From: Megasphaera coli
GTDB lineage: Bacteria > Bacillota > Negativicutes > Veillonellales > Megasphaeraceae
Assembly: GCF_900095855.1 (NCBI RefSeq)
Contig: NZ_FMIY01000002.1
Location: 1,293,322-1,357,321 of the forward strand
Direction of reading: 5' to 3'
Length of the DNA stretch: 64,000 bases
Shown: positions 38,861-49,248 of the stretch, piece by piece
How positions within the stretch are numbered: position 1 is the first letter of the stretch
Layout of the letters: each line of letters starts with the position of its first letter
Translations under genes and position numbers: made by a program
Notes under the pieces: generated by a model
What the model was told of the DNA's origin: nothing
The model's input: the letters and a program-made list of their open reading frames with translations, nothing else
Databases searched by the model: none

Positions 38861-38933
38861 CTTCTTTTTCTATAAGTATTTTTTATGTTCCCCCAGTAAA
38901 CTGGGGGTTTAGTCATGCCTATTCGGCGCCAAT

Positions 38934-38969
38934 AAAAATAACCGCTTCCGATTGGAAGCGGTTATTTTT
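38934..38969 (-). terminator. Terminator of the SGNH hydrolase gene
   Basis: A perfect 16-pair stem (38934-38949 with 38954-38969; core ATAACCGCTTCC) with A and T runs at the two sides; it lies three bases from the stop codon. Confidence 0.85.
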
Positions 38970-38971
38970 AT

Positions 38972-40387
38972 TTACACTGAATCCACGTCTTTCATACCGC
39001 TCCATGCCTCAGGCGGCACTTCCAATATATTCGGCCATGCCCGGTTAATGGCGTCACCTATCATCTTTTTTCCCGGCGGATCGAGGTGCAGTCCGTCCAG
39101 AGCCAACTCATTCCGCAAGTTGCCGTCCGAATCGGCCATTCCGTCAGTAATGTCAATATGCACGTGCCCGCGAATATACTCGTTTACCAAGGCCGTCTGA
39201 TACTGCCAATCGGCAACCGTGTCATACTTAAAAGCCCTGTATATATTACCCGGATTAACGGGCGGTATCGTTAAAAATACGGGCCGTATACCGTACTGCA
39301 AGCATTTTAGACGCACTGTTTCCATGTCGCGAATCACATTTTCCGCCGCTACGCCGCCGCGCAAACTGTTGGACCCCATAAGAATGAGTACGTACTGCGG
39401 CTTAAACGGCAACACGTCGGCTTCAAAACGCTCCGCCGTCATACGGCTCGTATCACCGCTTCTGGCCGCATTCAGCGAAGGAAAGGCCAAATAATACTGG
39501 TAGTCAAATTCCCAATCTGTCGGCGAATAGGAAATGCTGCCTCCACCGTGACTGATGCTGTCGCCCAAGGTCACCACCGTATAATTATCGTCGGGATTTA
39601 CAGTAAATTGCCGCGCATCCGAATATACGCCTATAGGCCGGTCTTCTTCATCAAGGGCTAATACTCGCCAATAAAAAGGTCTGGCTCCATAGCGAGGTTC
39701 AGTATCATACACTTCCGCAGTCTCCGTATGCAGTACGTCAATGCGATGGCATGACGCGGTGACCCCGTTCGGATTTTCCGGGGGCCCGTCGAGAATCTCC
39801 ACTTCATAACGAGCGGCACCGGGAACGTTAACCCAATCATATACCGGATAGAGGAGAACCGTACCGTTGCCGCAATTATACTGCGATAACAAAATCGGTT
39901 TCTCCATATACGACTGACCGAAGTTATACGGCGTTTCTTTCAATTCCGACCAATCGCTTACGGGGCCGTCAAGGCCTACACCGCGAACACGCCAATAAAA
40001 TATGTCTTCCCAAAAATCTTTCGGCAAAACCGCCTCATATGCCGTCGCATACGAACGAAGGAGCGGCATGATTTCTCTATAATACACGTTCCCTTCACCG
40101 TCTGTCTCCTGACGTACAATTTGGACATCATACATAACAGCTCCGTCAACGCGCGACCACTGCAGTATGGCGTGTGATGGCGCCGGATTTTCCTGCGTAT
40201 ACGGAGAAAAAACGACCGGTTTGATACTACCATATAAGGCCCCCTGCCACACAGCTGTCGCCCCGTGCCCTTCGAGAAAAGAAACTACGGGCAAACGCAC
40301 ACCGTCCCGATAAGAAGTCCGCATCAAGCCGACAGCTGCGAGAAATACTATGAGAGTTGCCGTAAATATCACTTTTTTACGCTCCAT
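38972..40387 (-). CDS. Membrane-anchored SGNH/GDSL hydrolase with fibronectin-like repeats
   Basis: 471 residues. One N-terminal membrane helix or uncleaved signal (5-22, KVIFTATLIVFLAAVGLM). Residues about 60-265 contain two modules with 'A.YDVQIV' / 'ARYEVEILDG' and 'FYWRV' patterns, typical of fibronectin type III-like domains. The hydrolase domain starts near 272 with VVTLGDSISHGG (nucleophile Ser), then LILMGSNSLRGG (oxyanion block) and DGLHLDPPG with the catalytic Asp-His pair. It probably deacylates a cell-surface polysaccharide or glycan outside the inner membrane; the substrate cannot be told. It is transcribed alone behind its own terminator. Confidence 0.75.
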   Translation of the reverse strand: MERKKVIFTATLIVFLAAVGLMRTSYRDGVRLPVVSFLEGHGATAVWQGALYGSIKPVVFSPYTQENPAPSHAILQWSRVDGAVMYDVQIVRQETDGEGNVYYREIMPLLRSYATAYEAVLPKDFWEDIFYWRVRGVGLDGPVSDWSELKETPYNFGQSYMEKPILLSQYNCGNGTVLLYPVYDWVNVPGAARYEVEILDGPPENPNGVTASCHRIDVLHTETAEVYDTEPRYGARPFYWRVLALDEEDRPIGVYSDARQFTVNPDDNYTVVTLGDSISHGGGSISYSPTDWEFDYQYYLAFPSLNAARSGDTSRMTAERFEADVLPFKPQYVLILMGSNSLRGGVAAENVIRDMETVRLKCLQYGIRPVFLTIPPVNPGNIYRAFKYDTVADWQYQTALVNEYIRGHVHIDITDGMADSDGNLRNELALDGLHLDPPGKKMIGDAINRAWPNILEVPPEAWSGMKDVDSV

Positions 40388-40453
40388 AACACTGCCCCTA
40401 TATCGCTCTCTTTCGTATATAACCGCAGGCGCACCTCTCCGGAGGTGCGCCTG

Positions 40454-40738
40454 CTACACTTCATACATATCCATCTGTCTTTCCATTTCAATCCGCCGCT
40501 CGTGAAGCAATCTTTCCTTTTTTCCTCTCGGCCACCGCTTTATTTGCCATTCCCAGTGCATGGCCGAGTGCTTATCGGTAAAGGCCTTGCTCCAAACGAG
40601 TTCGACAGGCCGCCTCGTACGCGTATATTTTGCGCCCTTGCCGCTGTTATGCAGACAAAGTCGCTGCTCCAAATCCGTCGTCCACCCCGTATACAAGCTG
40701 CCGTCCCGGCAGCGCAGTATATACGTATAGTACAACAT
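40454..40738 (-). CDS. GIY-YIG domain protein (UPF0213/YhbQ type)
   Basis: 94 residues. The GIY-YIG core is [18 protein letters not shown] (Y.Y...DGSLYTGWT) followed by the conserved Arg in [10 protein letters not shown] and Glu in HWEWQIKRW. Small stand-alone proteins of this family are probable DNA-processing or repair nucleases of unsettled role. Its start overlaps the stop of the cyclophilin gene by one base (TAATG), so translation is coupled. A long hairpin (40425-40454) follows the stop but has no T run. Confidence 0.82.
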   Translation of the reverse strand: MLYYTYILRCRDGSLYTGWTTDLEQRLCLHNSGKGAKYTRTRRPVELVWSKAFTDKHSAMHWEWQIKRWPRGKKERLLHERRIEMERQMDMYEV

Positions 40739-41214
40739 TACCGCTCTTCCGTAATCTCGAGCGATTCCAACACGACATCCTGCACGGGTTTATCGGCACC
40801 GTTTGTTTTTGCTTTACTGATTTTCTCCACAACATCATAATTTTTAACAACCTTGCCGAAAATAGAATGATGATTTTGCAGCCACGGCGTCGGGACAACA
40901 GTAATAAAGAACTGCGAGCTGCCCGTATTGGGACCCGCATTGGCCATAGCCAATACACCCGGTTCCGCAAAGGTGAGCGATGCTTCAAATTCATCGGGAA
41001 TCATTTCATCGGAACCGCCGAAGCCCGTGCCTTCCGGATCGCCACCTTGAATCATGAAGTCCTTAATAATGCGGTGAAAAATAGTTCCGTCATAAAAATT
41101 ACTGTCAGCCAGCTTTTTAAAGTTGGCAACTGTAATGGGTGCTTTATCAGAGAAAAGCTCAACTGTAAATTCACCTTCATTAGTTTTAAAATGAGCATAC
41201 AATGTATTCGCCAC
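40738..41214 (-). CDS. ppiB: Peptidyl-prolyl cis-trans isomerase, cyclophilin type
   Basis: 158 residues, cytoplasmic (no signal). Active-site blocks: [26 protein letters not shown] and [18 protein letters not shown]. Accelerates proline isomerisation during folding. AAGGAGG precedes the ATG. Confidence 0.92.
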   Translation of the reverse strand: MANTLYAHFKTNEGEFTVELFSDKAPITVANFKKLADSNFYDGTIFHRIIKDFMIQGGDPEGTGFGGSDEMIPDEFEASLTFAEPGVLAMANAGPNTGSSQFFITVVPTPWLQNHHSIFGKVVKNYDVVEKISKAKTNGADKPVQDVVLESLEITEER

Positions 41215-41251
41215 TGGAATTCCTCCTTTTTATTATCTCAAGTTTCCGCCC

Positions 41252-42214
41252 TTACGGCAGAAACATAATCGGGTTGTTGGGAATCCCGTTTAAACGCACT
41301 TCATAATGCACATGAGGTCCCGTACTTCTACCCGTACTGCCTGCAAGAGCAATAATATCTCCAGTCTTTACGGACTGCCCTTCTACGACGAGAAGCATTG
41401 AATTATGGCCGTAACGCGTAACGATGCCGTTGTCGTGATCAATTTCTACAAGGTTGCCGTATCCGTCTACCCAACCGGCCATAGTCACTTCTCCCGACGC
41501 CGTCGCGCGCACGGGCGTACCGTAGTCCACACCGATGTCGACGCCTTCGTGGAAGGTGCTTGCACCCGCCGTCGGACTGGAACGATAACCGAATTGCGAT
41601 GTAATCGTCCCCTTTACCGGCCAAATGGACGGATAGTTGGAGACATTATATTTTGATGCCGACTGCTGCATACGCACGACCTGCTGTCCGGCCGTGTCGC
41701 TGAGGACGGTTTTCAGCGTAATGAAGCTGATAATTCTGGCATTGCTCTTTGTTTCCAACCGTGACGCGGCGTGCAGCAACTCATTATACCCGGCTTGAAA
41801 TAAATCTTCACTGTATTTTTTTTTGCCCGCCACACTGCCTTCTCCCTTCGGGCTTTCACCCGTACCGGCACCTTTAACCATCTGTCGCAGTTCCTGGTCG
41901 AGGGAGTCCATCTTGTCCATTTTTTCCTGAAGCGTCGTCGTCTTGCTCCGCAACAGCTCCAATTGCTGCTCATGCAGCTCTTCCTGTTGCCGCATGGCAT
42001 TATACGAAACAATACCGTATATGCCGCCTGCAATACCGATTACGCCTATAAGCGCACCGACCAGGAGAATTATTTTATATCGTTTATATTGCTCCGGAGA
42101 AACCGTAATAGGCTTATCCGGAACATCCATGTACATTGTGAAGAAAGTTTTTACAAAAGCCAGCTTTGCTTCCGCCGCTTCTCTCCACAAGAGAATCCGA
42201 TCTCGTACGTTCAA
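41252..42214 (-). CDS. M23-family (LytM) peptidase, membrane anchored
   Basis: 320 residues. A cytoplasmic N-terminus (1-47), one transmembrane helix (about 49-70, IILLVGALIGVIGIAGGIYGIV), a coiled coil (EELHEQQLELLRSKTTTLQEKMDKMDSLDQELRQ cut short at about 115), then the LytM domain. Zinc ligands are in FHEGVDIG and GPHVHYEV, and the domain starts with SQFGYRSSP. It may cut peptidoglycan cross-links or act as an activator. Upstream neighbours are a DUF4446 protein, parB and parA, the same direction, so envelope and segregation genes share an operon. Confidence 0.85.
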   Translation of the reverse strand: MNVRDRILLWREAAEAKLAFVKTFFTMYMDVPDKPITVSPEQYKRYKIILLVGALIGVIGIAGGIYGIVSYNAMRQQEELHEQQLELLRSKTTTLQEKMDKMDSLDQELRQMVKGAGTGESPKGEGSVAGKKKYSEDLFQAGYNELLHAASRLETKSNARIISFITLKTVLSDTAGQQVVRMQQSASKYNVSNYPSIWPVKGTITSQFGYRSSPTAGASTFHEGVDIGVDYGTPVRATASGEVTMAGWVDGYGNLVEIDHDNGIVTRYGHNSMLLVVEGQSVKTGDIIALAGSTGRSTGPHVHYEVRLNGIPNNPIMFLP

Positions 42215-42226
42215 ATAATCGCCTTC

Positions 42227-42751
42227 TTATCCTTTCTGAACGGGACTGATGGTCCCGCCGTACTGCAGTGCGCTTTCCAAGCTTTCTTTTTCTTCTTCGC
42301 TCATACTGTAAAGGCACTTTCCGTCCATAATAGGTTTGGCAAAAATGCGTGATTCATTTCTTCCATACACGCTGGATAAACAGAACCCGTTATTCTTGCC
42401 GTCCAGAAGCGTAAAGGCAAAACTCAAATTATTGCCTATATTATCAAAAGCATTATACTTTACGAAGCCGATTTTACGAAAACACTGATTTTGCATAGAT
42501 ACGATGTCATTCTGCGTAGTATGCAGTCGTTCCAACGAACCTTGCAGTTCCTGCAGATTTGCCACATCCGCGTGAAGCTTGGCCTCAAAACTCTGCCCGA
42601 TTTCATCCTGCATAAAAAAAGCATATTTCTTACGCAGTTTGTTTACGCGATAATTAAGCAAAATAATATATATCAGTAAGAGTAACAGCAAAACGCCTGC
42701 AGCCCCGGCTGCCCCCAAATAAAAAAGCTGCAGATCCAATTCGCCAATCAT
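42227..42751 (-). CDS. DUF4446 family membrane protein
   Basis: 174 residues. One N-terminal transmembrane helix (about 11-32), a short coiled coil (SFEAKLHADVANLQELQGSLERL) and a conserved C-terminal domain with CFRKIGFVKYNAFDNIGNNLSFAFTLLDGKNNGFCLSSVYGR. The domain is common in Firmicutes next to parAB; its role is unknown. Eighteen bases after parB. Confidence 0.85.
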   Translation of the reverse strand: MIGELDLQLFYLGAAGAAGVLLLLLLIYIILLNYRVNKLRKKYAFFMQDEIGQSFEAKLHADVANLQELQGSLERLHTTQNDIVSMQNQCFRKIGFVKYNAFDNIGNNLSFAFTLLDGKNNGFCLSSVYGRNESRIFAKPIMDGKCLYSMSEEEKESLESALQYGGTISPVQKG

Positions 42752-42769
42752 AATATCCTCCTGCTTGCT

Positions 42770-43663
42770 TTATAGAGAAAAAGGAATCCCCTTTTCCGCC
42801 CTATTTTCCTCTTCTGTCAACAATGATATAAGCCGTTCAAATTCGTCTGCCGACGAAAAAGCTATTTCAATTTTACCTTTATTCTTATTTTTTACGCGAA
42901 TGGATACATTCGTTCCCAAACAAATTTTCAAGCGATCCTGCAGCGCCTCAAGATGTGCGTCCCGAACAACCGGGTTCTTTTCCTTAGGCCGTTCCGTCAA
43001 CTGCTTCACAAGCAGTTCCGCCTGTCTTGCCGAAAGTCCTTGGGCTATGATTTTTTCGGCAGCCTGCACTTGCAGCTCGGCAGTCTTCAATTGCAACAAC
43101 GGCCTCGCCTGTCCCATAGACAAACTGTTGTTTTCAATAAGCATCCGCACCGGCGGAGCCAGGGCGAGAAGGCGCATCATATTGGCCACGTGCGACCGGC
43201 TCTTGCCGACTTTAAATGCCAATTGTTCCTGCGTCAAATCGCTCATGTCGGCAAGAAGCTTATAGGCGGCCCCTTCTTCAATAGCGTTCAGATTTTCACG
43301 CTGAATATTTTCAATAAGTGAGACTTCTGCCGCCACCCCCGTTTCATAAGAGCGAACAAGGGCCGGAATTTCCGTAAGTCCCGCCAGCTTCGATGCGCGC
43401 CAACGCCGCTCTCCCGCAATGAGCTCATAACGGCCGTTTTCAAAAGGACGCACGACAACGGGCTGTACGACACCGTACTGCCGGATCGAGTCGGCCAAGG
43501 CCTGCAATGCATCTTCATCAAAGACCTGTCGTGCCTGACGGGGACTGGCAACAATATCCGCAAGAGGCAAAATAGTAATGCCTTCACTCGCCATGACGCG
43601 CTTCGCATTATCAAAGCCGAAAGCACCCAACCCTCTTCCTAATCCAGCTTTTTTAGCCGACAC
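42770..43663 (-). CDS. parB: Chromosome partitioning protein ParB (Spo0J)
   Basis: 297 residues. The CTP-binding N-terminal domain shows SPRQARQVFDEDALQALADSI, PVVVRPF and GERRWRASKLAG (phosphate-binding GERRxRA), then the ENIQRENLNAIEE box. A helix-turn-helix (LTQEQLAFKVGKSRSHVANMMRLL) follows, and a C-terminal dimerisation domain. It loads on parS sites, one of which lies at 52441, and slides as a CTP clamp. The start overlaps parA by 11 bases. Confidence 0.94.
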   Translation of the reverse strand: MSAKKAGLGRGLGAFGFDNAKRVMASEGITILPLADIVASPRQARQVFDEDALQALADSIRQYGVVQPVVVRPFENGRYELIAGERRWRASKLAGLTEIPALVRSYETGVAAEVSLIENIQRENLNAIEEGAAYKLLADMSDLTQEQLAFKVGKSRSHVANMMRLLALAPPVRMLIENNSLSMGQARPLLQLKTAELQVQAAEKIIAQGLSARQAELLVKQLTERPKEKNPVVRDAHLEALQDRLKICLGTNVSIRVKNKNKGKIEIAFSSADEFERLISLLTEEENRAEKGIPFSL

Positions 43664-44429
43664 GCTTCATCACCTCTCTCGCCAATTTCTTATATACGGC
43701 AGCCCCCTTGGAATGGGGATCATACGTCGTAATCGGCTCACCGTAACTGGGCGCTTCGCCGAGGCGAACATTGCGGGGAATAATCGTCTTAAAAACTTGA
43801 TTACCGAAATATTTCTTAACCTCTTCCGCGACTTGCAAGGAAAGGTTTGTTCTGCCGTCATACATCGTAAGCAAGAGTCCCAATACGGATAAGTTCGGAT
43901 TCATGCCGGATGCAACATAACGAACGGTCTCCGTCAACTGAGTCAATCCTTCAAGAGCATAAAACTCGCACTGCACCGGAATCAGTACAGTGTGCGCCGC
44001 AACGAGCGCATTTACCGTAAGGAGGCCCAAGGAAGGAGGGCAGTCAATAAGGATATACTCAAAAGGTTTTCCCTTCCCCGTAACGGCATTCGTCAAAACG
44101 TCACGCAACACGGCATCCCGATTATCCACACTGACGAGCTCCACCGTCGCACCGGCCAAATCCATCGTCGCCGGTGCGATAAACAGCTTTTTTACGGCCG
44201 TTTCTACAATGATCTCGTTTATGTCGCGCCCGTCAATGAGACAGTCATATATGCCGCCGAAAAGTCGAGTTTTATCAATACCGAGGCCGCTTGTCGCATT
44301 CCCTTGCGGGTCAAGGTCCACTAAAAGCGTCCGTTTCCCCGTTTCCGCCAGGCAGGCGCTTAAATTAACGGCTGTAGTCGTTTTTCCTACGCCGCCCTTT
44401 TGATTGGTCACGGTAATAACATGCGCCAT
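43653..44429 (-). CDS. parA: Chromosome partitioning ATPase ParA (Soj)
   Basis: 258 residues from ATG 44429 (GGAG eight bases upstream; ATG 44438 three codons earlier is less well placed). Deviant Walker A KGGVGKTTTAVNL, ILIDCPPSLG, and LLTMYDGRTNLS are the family marks. ATP-dependent dimers bind DNA and move ParB-parS complexes; Soj also regulates DnaA, encoded 18 kb away. Confidence 0.94.
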   Translation of the reverse strand: MAHVITVTNQKGGVGKTTTAVNLSACLAETGKRTLLVDLDPQGNATSGLGIDKTRLFGGIYDCLIDGRDINEIIVETAVKKLFIAPATMDLAGATVELVSVDNRDAVLRDVLTNAVTGKGKPFEYILIDCPPSLGLLTVNALVAAHTVLIPVQCEFYALEGLTQLTETVRYVASGMNPNLSVLGLLLTMYDGRTNLSLQVAEEVKKYFGNQVFKTIIPRNVRLGEAPSYGEPITTYDPHSKGAAVYKKLAREVMKRVG

Positions 44430-44611
44430 CGGTTTCACTCCATTCGCTAAATAATATCTTATGTTTTTCTGTAGTCTAACGTATAGTATAGCATAAAGAC
44501 AACCTTTATACGATACAATTTATTCCGTTTTTTCGCTCTGTCATCTGCCTGCCCGCCGGTGTTATAATCTAAATAAAACTCTTCACGCCTTTACGAAAGG
44601 AATGAATCCGC

Positions 44612-45265
44612 ATGCCCAAAACAGCCCTGCACATAAGCGAAATTAAAAAAGACAAAATCTCTTTTTACGCAGCACAGCGAAATATGCAAAGCCTGCAGGA
44701 TGCCGCCGTAGACCAAATAATTGACACCGTTTTAGCTGCCGCTAAACCGCAAGGTATATTTGAGCATATTCCTTACGATATTCCGTCGCGCACCTTTTTC
44801 GGCAATGTACCCTTCACGGTGGCGGGAGAGCAAATTCTGCCCTTTTTGGAACAGACCGAAACGGTTGTCGCCATGGCCGCCACCTTGGGCGCCGACGTAG
44901 ACCGACAAATCGATGCCTTCTTTGTAGATCAACACTTTACCGAAGGCATGCTCTTCGACTGTGTCGCCAATGCGGCCCTGGACGAACTCCTCAATAGGCT
45001 GACAAAAATCATCGACATTACGTACGCCGCCGACCGATACAAAACGGCCTGGCGTGTTTGCCCGGGAGAAGGCGACTTCCCCTTGAGCCAACAGGAGCCC
45101 ATCTTACACATACTGAACGCTCCCGCAATCGGTATTACCGTATCACCCAGTCACATGATTACACCGCGAAAGACCGCAACCGCTTTATCGGGTCTGCGTT
45201 CACTGCAGAGCTCGGGCTGCAGCGGCTGTGCCATGCATGGCCACTGCGGCGAAGAAGCGGAATAA
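44612..45265 (+). CDS. Stand-alone MetH-activation-domain-like protein
   Basis: 217 residues. TVVAMAATLGADVDRQIDAFF, TEGMLFDCVANAALDELLNRL, YRTAWRVCPGEGDFPLSQQEPIL-type blocks (here YKTAWRVCPGEGDFPLSQQ) match the C-terminal vitamin B12-dependent methionine synthase activation domain, which binds AdoMet for reductive reactivation. Clostridia and Negativicutes carry it as a separate protein with split MetH. The tail CSGCAMHGHCG is Cys-rich and may bind Fe-S or zinc. Promoter TATAAT follows TGTT near 44566. Transcribed away from parA and ended by a clear terminator. Confidence 0.75.
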   Translation: MPKTALHISEIKKDKISFYAAQRNMQSLQDAAVDQIIDTVLAAAKPQGIFEHIPYDIPSRTFFGNVPFTVAGEQILPFLEQTETVVAMAATLGADVDRQIDAFFVDQHFTEGMLFDCVANAALDELLNRLTKIIDITYAADRYKTAWRVCPGEGDFPLSQQEPILHILNAPAIGITVSPSHMITPRKTATALSGLRSLQSSGCSGCAMHGHCGEEAE

Positions 45266-45271
45266 AAAAAC

Positions 45272-45304
45272 CGACATATCAATTTTTGATATGTCGAATT
45301 TTTT
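45272..45304. terminator. Bidirectional terminator between the MetH-like gene and purA
   Basis: CGACATATCAA (45272-45282) pairs with TTGATATGTCG (45286-45296), flanked by an A run and a T run. Confidence 0.85.
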
Positions 45305-45309
45305 ATCAC

Positions 45310-46608
<1,299 letters not shown>

Positions 46609-46737
46609 TCAAACGTATAAATAAGTCAGCAAACACTTATATTATACATGAAACTACGCTTTGTGCCTACCTCATGCGGTAAATTCATCCATCCCGTCCT
46701 CCTTACGGCCGCCGTTCACGAAAGGTGGTCCGTCAAA

Positions 46738-46767
46738 TTAGCATTTTAGCCGTATTTACGCTATAAT
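46738..46767 (+). promoter_or_regulatory. Promoter of the OYE-family gene
   Basis: TTAGCA (46738-46743) and TATAAT (46762-46767) with 18 bases between; the start codon is at 46811 after GGAGG. Confidence 0.55.
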
Positions 46768-46810
46768 GAAAAAATATCTTAGAAAATTAAGGTCGAAGGA
46801 GGGAACATGT

Positions 46811-47914
46811 ATGTTGTTTGATAAAGCTCAAATCGGCGGCATTGTCGCAAAATGCCGTATCGTTCGTTCCGCGACCTTTGAAGGCTTGGCCGATGCAAAA
46901 GGGTATCCCACAGAACACTTGCTGCAAAATTACGAAAAATTGGCGGACGGCGGTAGCGGTATCATTATTACAGGCATGATGGCTGTCAGCCCCTTCGAAC
47001 CGCACCAGCATAATCAGCTCCGCATCAGCTCCGATGACTGCATTGCGCCGCTTCGGGAACTAACGCGTCGGGTTCATGCCCACGGCGGTAAAATAATTGC
47101 ACAGCTGGTTATAATGGGCTCCGCTATAGCCGTTCCGGAAGGGCCCGGAAATATTATCAGCCCCAGCGGTGTCCCTGAAAAAATTGTCACGGCCGAAGCG
47201 CCCTTACATATCTTAACGGCCAATGAAATAAAAGAACTCACACGCCATTTGGCAGATGCCGCCGGACGCGCCGTCAAAGCGGGCTTTGACGGCATACAAA
47301 TTCACGGCGCCCACGGTTATTTAATAAGTAAGTTTCTTACGCCTTATTTTAACAAACGAACAGACGAATACGGCGGTTCACTACAGAACCGTGCCCGTTT
47401 TCTTATGAACTGCATTCATGCGGTCCGTACCGCTGTCGGCCCGGCGTACCCATTTTGGCTCAAACTCAACAGTGCCGATTATATGGCTGAAGGCGGTATG
47501 ACCTTTGAAGAGAGCAAGGTGGTCATGACCGCTGCCGCCGACGCCGGCATAAACGCCGTCGAAGTAAGCGGCGGCAACACGGCGTCCTTACCGCGCCAAG
47601 GCCCGATTCGAGCCATTCGCCGCACAAAAGAACCCATGTATTTCGCCTCTTGCGCGGCCGAAGCGGCCAGGCTCTTAAAAGATAAAGCCGATGTCGGTGT
47701 CGTAGGCGGCTTCCGTGATGTAGACGCCATGGAAACCTGTCTTGCAACAACGGATATAGCTTTCATCTCCCTCAGCCGTCCGTTGCTGCGCGAACCGGAC
47801 TTACCTCTTCGCTGGCAGCACGGAAGTAAAGAACCGGCCCTTTGTATTTCCTGTTCACGCTGCTTTAAGGCGGATAACGTAAGCTGTATTTTTAACGAAG
47901 AAACCGAAGCCTAA
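46811..47914 (+). CDS. NADH:flavin oxidoreductase, old yellow enzyme family
   Basis: 367 residues from ATG 46811 (GAAGGAGG eight bases upstream). FMN TIM barrel with the signature GFDGIQIHGAHGYLISKFLTPYFNKRTDEYGGSLQNR holding the His pair and the NGG loop (shortened here to its key parts), plus VEVSGG and GVVGGFRD near the phosphate site. The C-terminus LCISCSRCFK has three Cys but the domain is too short for a full 2,4-dienoyl-CoA reductase, so it is a single-domain ene-reductase. Substrate unknown. Confidence 0.85.
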   Translation: MLFDKAQIGGIVAKCRIVRSATFEGLADAKGYPTEHLLQNYEKLADGGSGIIITGMMAVSPFEPHQHNQLRISSDDCIAPLRELTRRVHAHGGKIIAQLVIMGSAIAVPEGPGNIISPSGVPEKIVTAEAPLHILTANEIKELTRHLADAAGRAVKAGFDGIQIHGAHGYLISKFLTPYFNKRTDEYGGSLQNRARFLMNCIHAVRTAVGPAYPFWLKLNSADYMAEGGMTFEESKVVMTAAADAGINAVEVSGGNTASLPRQGPIRAIRRTKEPMYFASCAAEAARLLKDKADVGVVGGFRDVDAMETCLATTDIAFISLSRPLLREPDLPLRWQHGSKEPALCISCSRCFKADNVSCIFNEETEA

Positions 47915-47957
47915 TCCCTTACGCATCTTTATATAAATGTTATAATTAAGAAGAAGT

Positions 47958-48713
47958 ATGGAAATCGGCGGAAAGAAGGAAATCTCATTGGCATTTATCC
48001 TGACTGGTATTGTACTGCTCTTAATGATCGCTTTTATTGCCGTTTCCATCCCTTCTACATATTCTCTACACGCTTATATAGGGGACTCGCCATCCGTAAA
48101 GATAACCTTTTCCTGGCTGAACAATTTCGTTTATTTTTCTTACACCTTTGCATACGGGCAAAAACCGAAAAAGGAATACCGAATCAGTCGCTTCGCGCAC
48201 CATACAAAAGAGGAAAAAACGGTGCCGAAATCCGGCTTTCCATTTGAGGAAGCAGCCATCCCTGATCGGAATGCAAACGGCCCCGATATAGATGAAGCCA
48301 TAGCTGATGCGGCAGTGACAAACAATACATTTGCCGGAAAAGGGACACGTTCGCAGTCTAAGCCACCGCGTGAGTGGCGGAAATTTGTCTTGAACACGAA
48401 TTTCCTTTTCGCTTTCCTTCGTTACATCCATCGGATCCTATGTCATTCAAAAATTCGTAACTGCGAAATAAGCGGTTCCGTCGGGCTTAATAAGCCGCAC
48501 GAAACGGGAATGCTCGCCGGACTCCTTTATGCTCTCATGATAACGTATATAAGCGGCCTGAACTTCAATTATTCGGAAGAGGATCTCCGTGTATGTCTTG
48601 TCTTGAGCGGGCGGATTGTGCCCGCCGTCTGTATACTCTATACGTTCTCTTTCTTCTTTTCCGAACCGGTCCGGCCCTTGTTCAAATACTTATACTCTCA
48701 CCGAAAGGGGTAA
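47958..48713 (+). CDS. DUF2953 family membrane protein
   Basis: 251 residues, N-terminal transmembrane helix (about 11-30) and ISGSVGLNKPHETGMLAGLLYAL, typical of DUF2953, followed by another hydrophobic segment (about 208-230). In spore formers this gene sits before ytfJ, as here. ATG 47958 has only AAGAAG upstream; a TTG at 47988 has AAGGA eight bases before it and would start right at the helix. Role unknown. Confidence 0.72.
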   Translation: MEIGGKKEISLAFILTGIVLLLMIAFIAVSIPSTYSLHAYIGDSPSVKITFSWLNNFVYFSYTFAYGQKPKKEYRISRFAHHTKEEKTVPKSGFPFEEAAIPDRNANGPDIDEAIADAAVTNNTFAGKGTRSQSKPPREWRKFVLNTNFLFAFLRYIHRILCHSKIRNCEISGSVGLNKPHETGMLAGLLYALMITYISGLNFNYSEEDLRVCLVLSGRIVPAVCILYTFSFFFSEPVRPLFKYLYSHRKG

Positions 48714-48718
48714 CATTC

Positions 48719-49132
48719 ATGGACGACAATTATATTAAGAATAACTTGGAGACCATTTTTAAACGCTTCCAAGATATGATCAAAGTGGAAACGGTCGTAG
48801 GAGAGGCCGTTCACATCGGCGATGCCATTCTCGTTCCCTTTGTCGACATCTCCTTCGGTTTCGGCTCCGGCAGCACGGACGGAAAAGGCGATGCATCCCG
48901 CCAAAGTGTAGGCGGCGGTGGCGGGGCCAAACTGGAACCGACGGCTATTCTCGTCATAAAAGGCGATCGTGTAGAAATGTTCTCCATCAAAAAAGACGGC
49001 TATCATGCATCCGGTTTTGAAAAGCTTTTGACTATGGCACCGGAGATCATTGAAAAGCTGAAACGCGATAAATATATATACATAAAAGATACTGACAATC
49101 CTACGTCTGAATCGAAAAATAACGATGTCTGA
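48719..49132 (+). CDS. GerW/YtfJ family protein
   Basis: 137 residues from ATG 48719 (GGGG seven bases upstream); a longer frame overlapping DUF2953 is not needed. Family blocks: ETVVGEAVHIGDAILVPFVDISFGFGSG, a Gly-rich GGGGGAKLEPTAILVIKGDRVEMF, and an amphipathic C-terminus. In Bacillus, YtfJ/GerW is a sporulation protein needed for germination; its function in non-sporulating relatives is unknown. Six bases after DUF2953. Confidence 0.87.
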   Translation: MDDNYIKNNLETIFKRFQDMIKVETVVGEAVHIGDAILVPFVDISFGFGSGSTDGKGDASRQSVGGGGGAKLEPTAILVIKGDRVEMFSIKKDGYHASGFEKLLTMAPEIIEKLKRDKYIYIKDTDNPTSESKNNDV

Positions 49133-49248
49133 ACACACAATACGGACTATCGTGTTACAAAATAAGGCATTACGTTGTCTTTTGTGCATGCCTTTGCTAT
49201 AATAAGACAATGTAACGACAATCTTTGGGTTTTAGGAGGTATATGAAT

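Larger units (their letters stand above)
38182..38915 (-). mobile_element. IS200-type insertion sequence (tnpA only)
   Basis: About 730 bp. Ends are marked by hairpins: AACCACCAGT/ACTGGTGGTT (38184-38206) on the left and CCCCCAGT/ACTGGGGG (38890-38907) on the right, the subterminal structures that TnpA recognises in IS200/IS605 elements. There are no inverted terminal repeats and no tnpB. Further small hairpins (GACCC/GGGTC, GCACC/GGTGC, AGCCCCC/GGGGGCT at 38294-38312) fill the 3' part. Exact borders are estimated. Confidence 0.65.

Noticed and set aside
40425-40454. Strong hairpin after the GIY-YIG gene as a terminator
   Set aside because: A stable 13-pair stem exists, but no T run follows on the minus strand, so I did not list it as an intrinsic terminator.
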